A program made the translations under genes and the position numbers. Of a DNA stretch of 64,000 bases, positions 63,928 to 64,000 are shown piece after piece. The stretch covers positions 17,002-81,001 of the forward strand of contig NZ_JAKMUZ010000013.1 in assembly GCF_027570195.1 (NCBI RefSeq). The letters run 5' to 3'. How positions within the stretch are numbered: the first letter of the stretch is position 1; each line of letters begins with the position of its first letter. This DNA is from Corynebacterium yonathiae (lineage in GTDB: Bacteria; Actinomycetota; Actinomycetes; Mycobacteriales; Mycobacteriaceae). Under the pieces are notes generated by a model. It searched no databases. It was not told the DNA's origin and saw only the letters and a program-made list of their open reading frames with translations.

Positions 63928-64000
63928 TGCCGTCACGCTTCCTGTCAATAAGGTAGCTACATGATCCCTTGGTAACGGTTATTGGCCATTTACCAGGGGG

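Noticed and set aside
63928..64000. Possible start of an rRNA operon after tyrS
   Set aside because: In related species an rRNA operon may follow tyrS (recollection), but the 73 bases shown contain no recognisable rRNA or promoter sequence.

Overview
The window is chromosomal DNA of a Corynebacterium (mycolic-acid actinobacterium). The evidence is gene content and order: ddl-DUF3515-thiL-ung-fakA-like-recG-rsmD-coaD, then polA-rpsA-ptsG-coaE-uvrB, then uvrA-infC-rpmI-rplT-pheST-argCJBDFRGH and tyrS. From memory this matches the C. glutamicum backbone. PtsG and the 486-residue S1 protein have the expected corynebacterial sizes and motifs. Many genes also start 6-7 bases after a TAnnnT -10 box, the leaderless style common in this genus. 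The species cannot be named from sequence alone. I see no prophage, insertion sequence or CRISPR array.

Layout. 1-8.7 kb: cell-wall precursor (ddl), thiamine phosphate kinase, DNA repair (ung, recG), a lipid-kinase-like protein, rRNA methylation and CoA synthesis. 8.7-12.2 kb (minus strand): a polar amino-acid ABC transporter translationally coupled to a DUF368 (PopT-type) polyprenyl-phosphate transporter. 12.2-20.3 kb: a secreted metallophosphoesterase, a tRNA-Leu(CAA) with a short variable loop, polA, an AlkZ-like protein and small membrane or methyltransferase genes. 20.3-28.7 kb: rpsA, ptsG, coaE, uvrB and two universal stress proteins. 28.7-33.9 kb (minus strand): App1-type phosphatase, HelR, a repeat-bearing DoxX-like protein and a metallo-hydrolase. 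33.9-44.4 kb: uvrA, a SxxK lipoprotein, infC (AUC start)-rpmI-rplT, a TM2 protein, a SpoU methyltransferase and pheST. 44.4-55.8 kb: the complete arginine operon argCJBDFRGH followed by an amino-acid permease and ornithine cyclodeaminase. 55.8-64 kb: a dead Trm112 gene, a minus-strand thiamine operon thiC-E-O-S-G-F under a TPP riboswitch, an intact Trm112 gene and tyrS.

How the genes connect. DNA repair is strongly represented (ung, recG, polA, AlkZ-like, uvrB, uvrA). The arginine operon supplies ornithine, which the adjacent cyclodeaminase can turn into proline. The thiamine operon makes thiazole phosphate, hydroxymethylpyrimidine phosphate and their coupling product; ThiL at the other end of the window makes the diphosphate that the riboswitch senses.

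Most noteworthy: the thiamine operon sits between a frameshifted and an intact Trm112 gene, which suggests it was inserted or exchanged between argH and tyrS. Other points are an internally duplicated DUF3515 protein, the PopT/ABC coupling, the class-I-shaped tRNA-Leu, the AUC start of infC, a ThiF without zinc cysteines, and a consistent leaderless promoter pattern. No clearly new defence or mobile system is visible; most of the window is conserved core genome.
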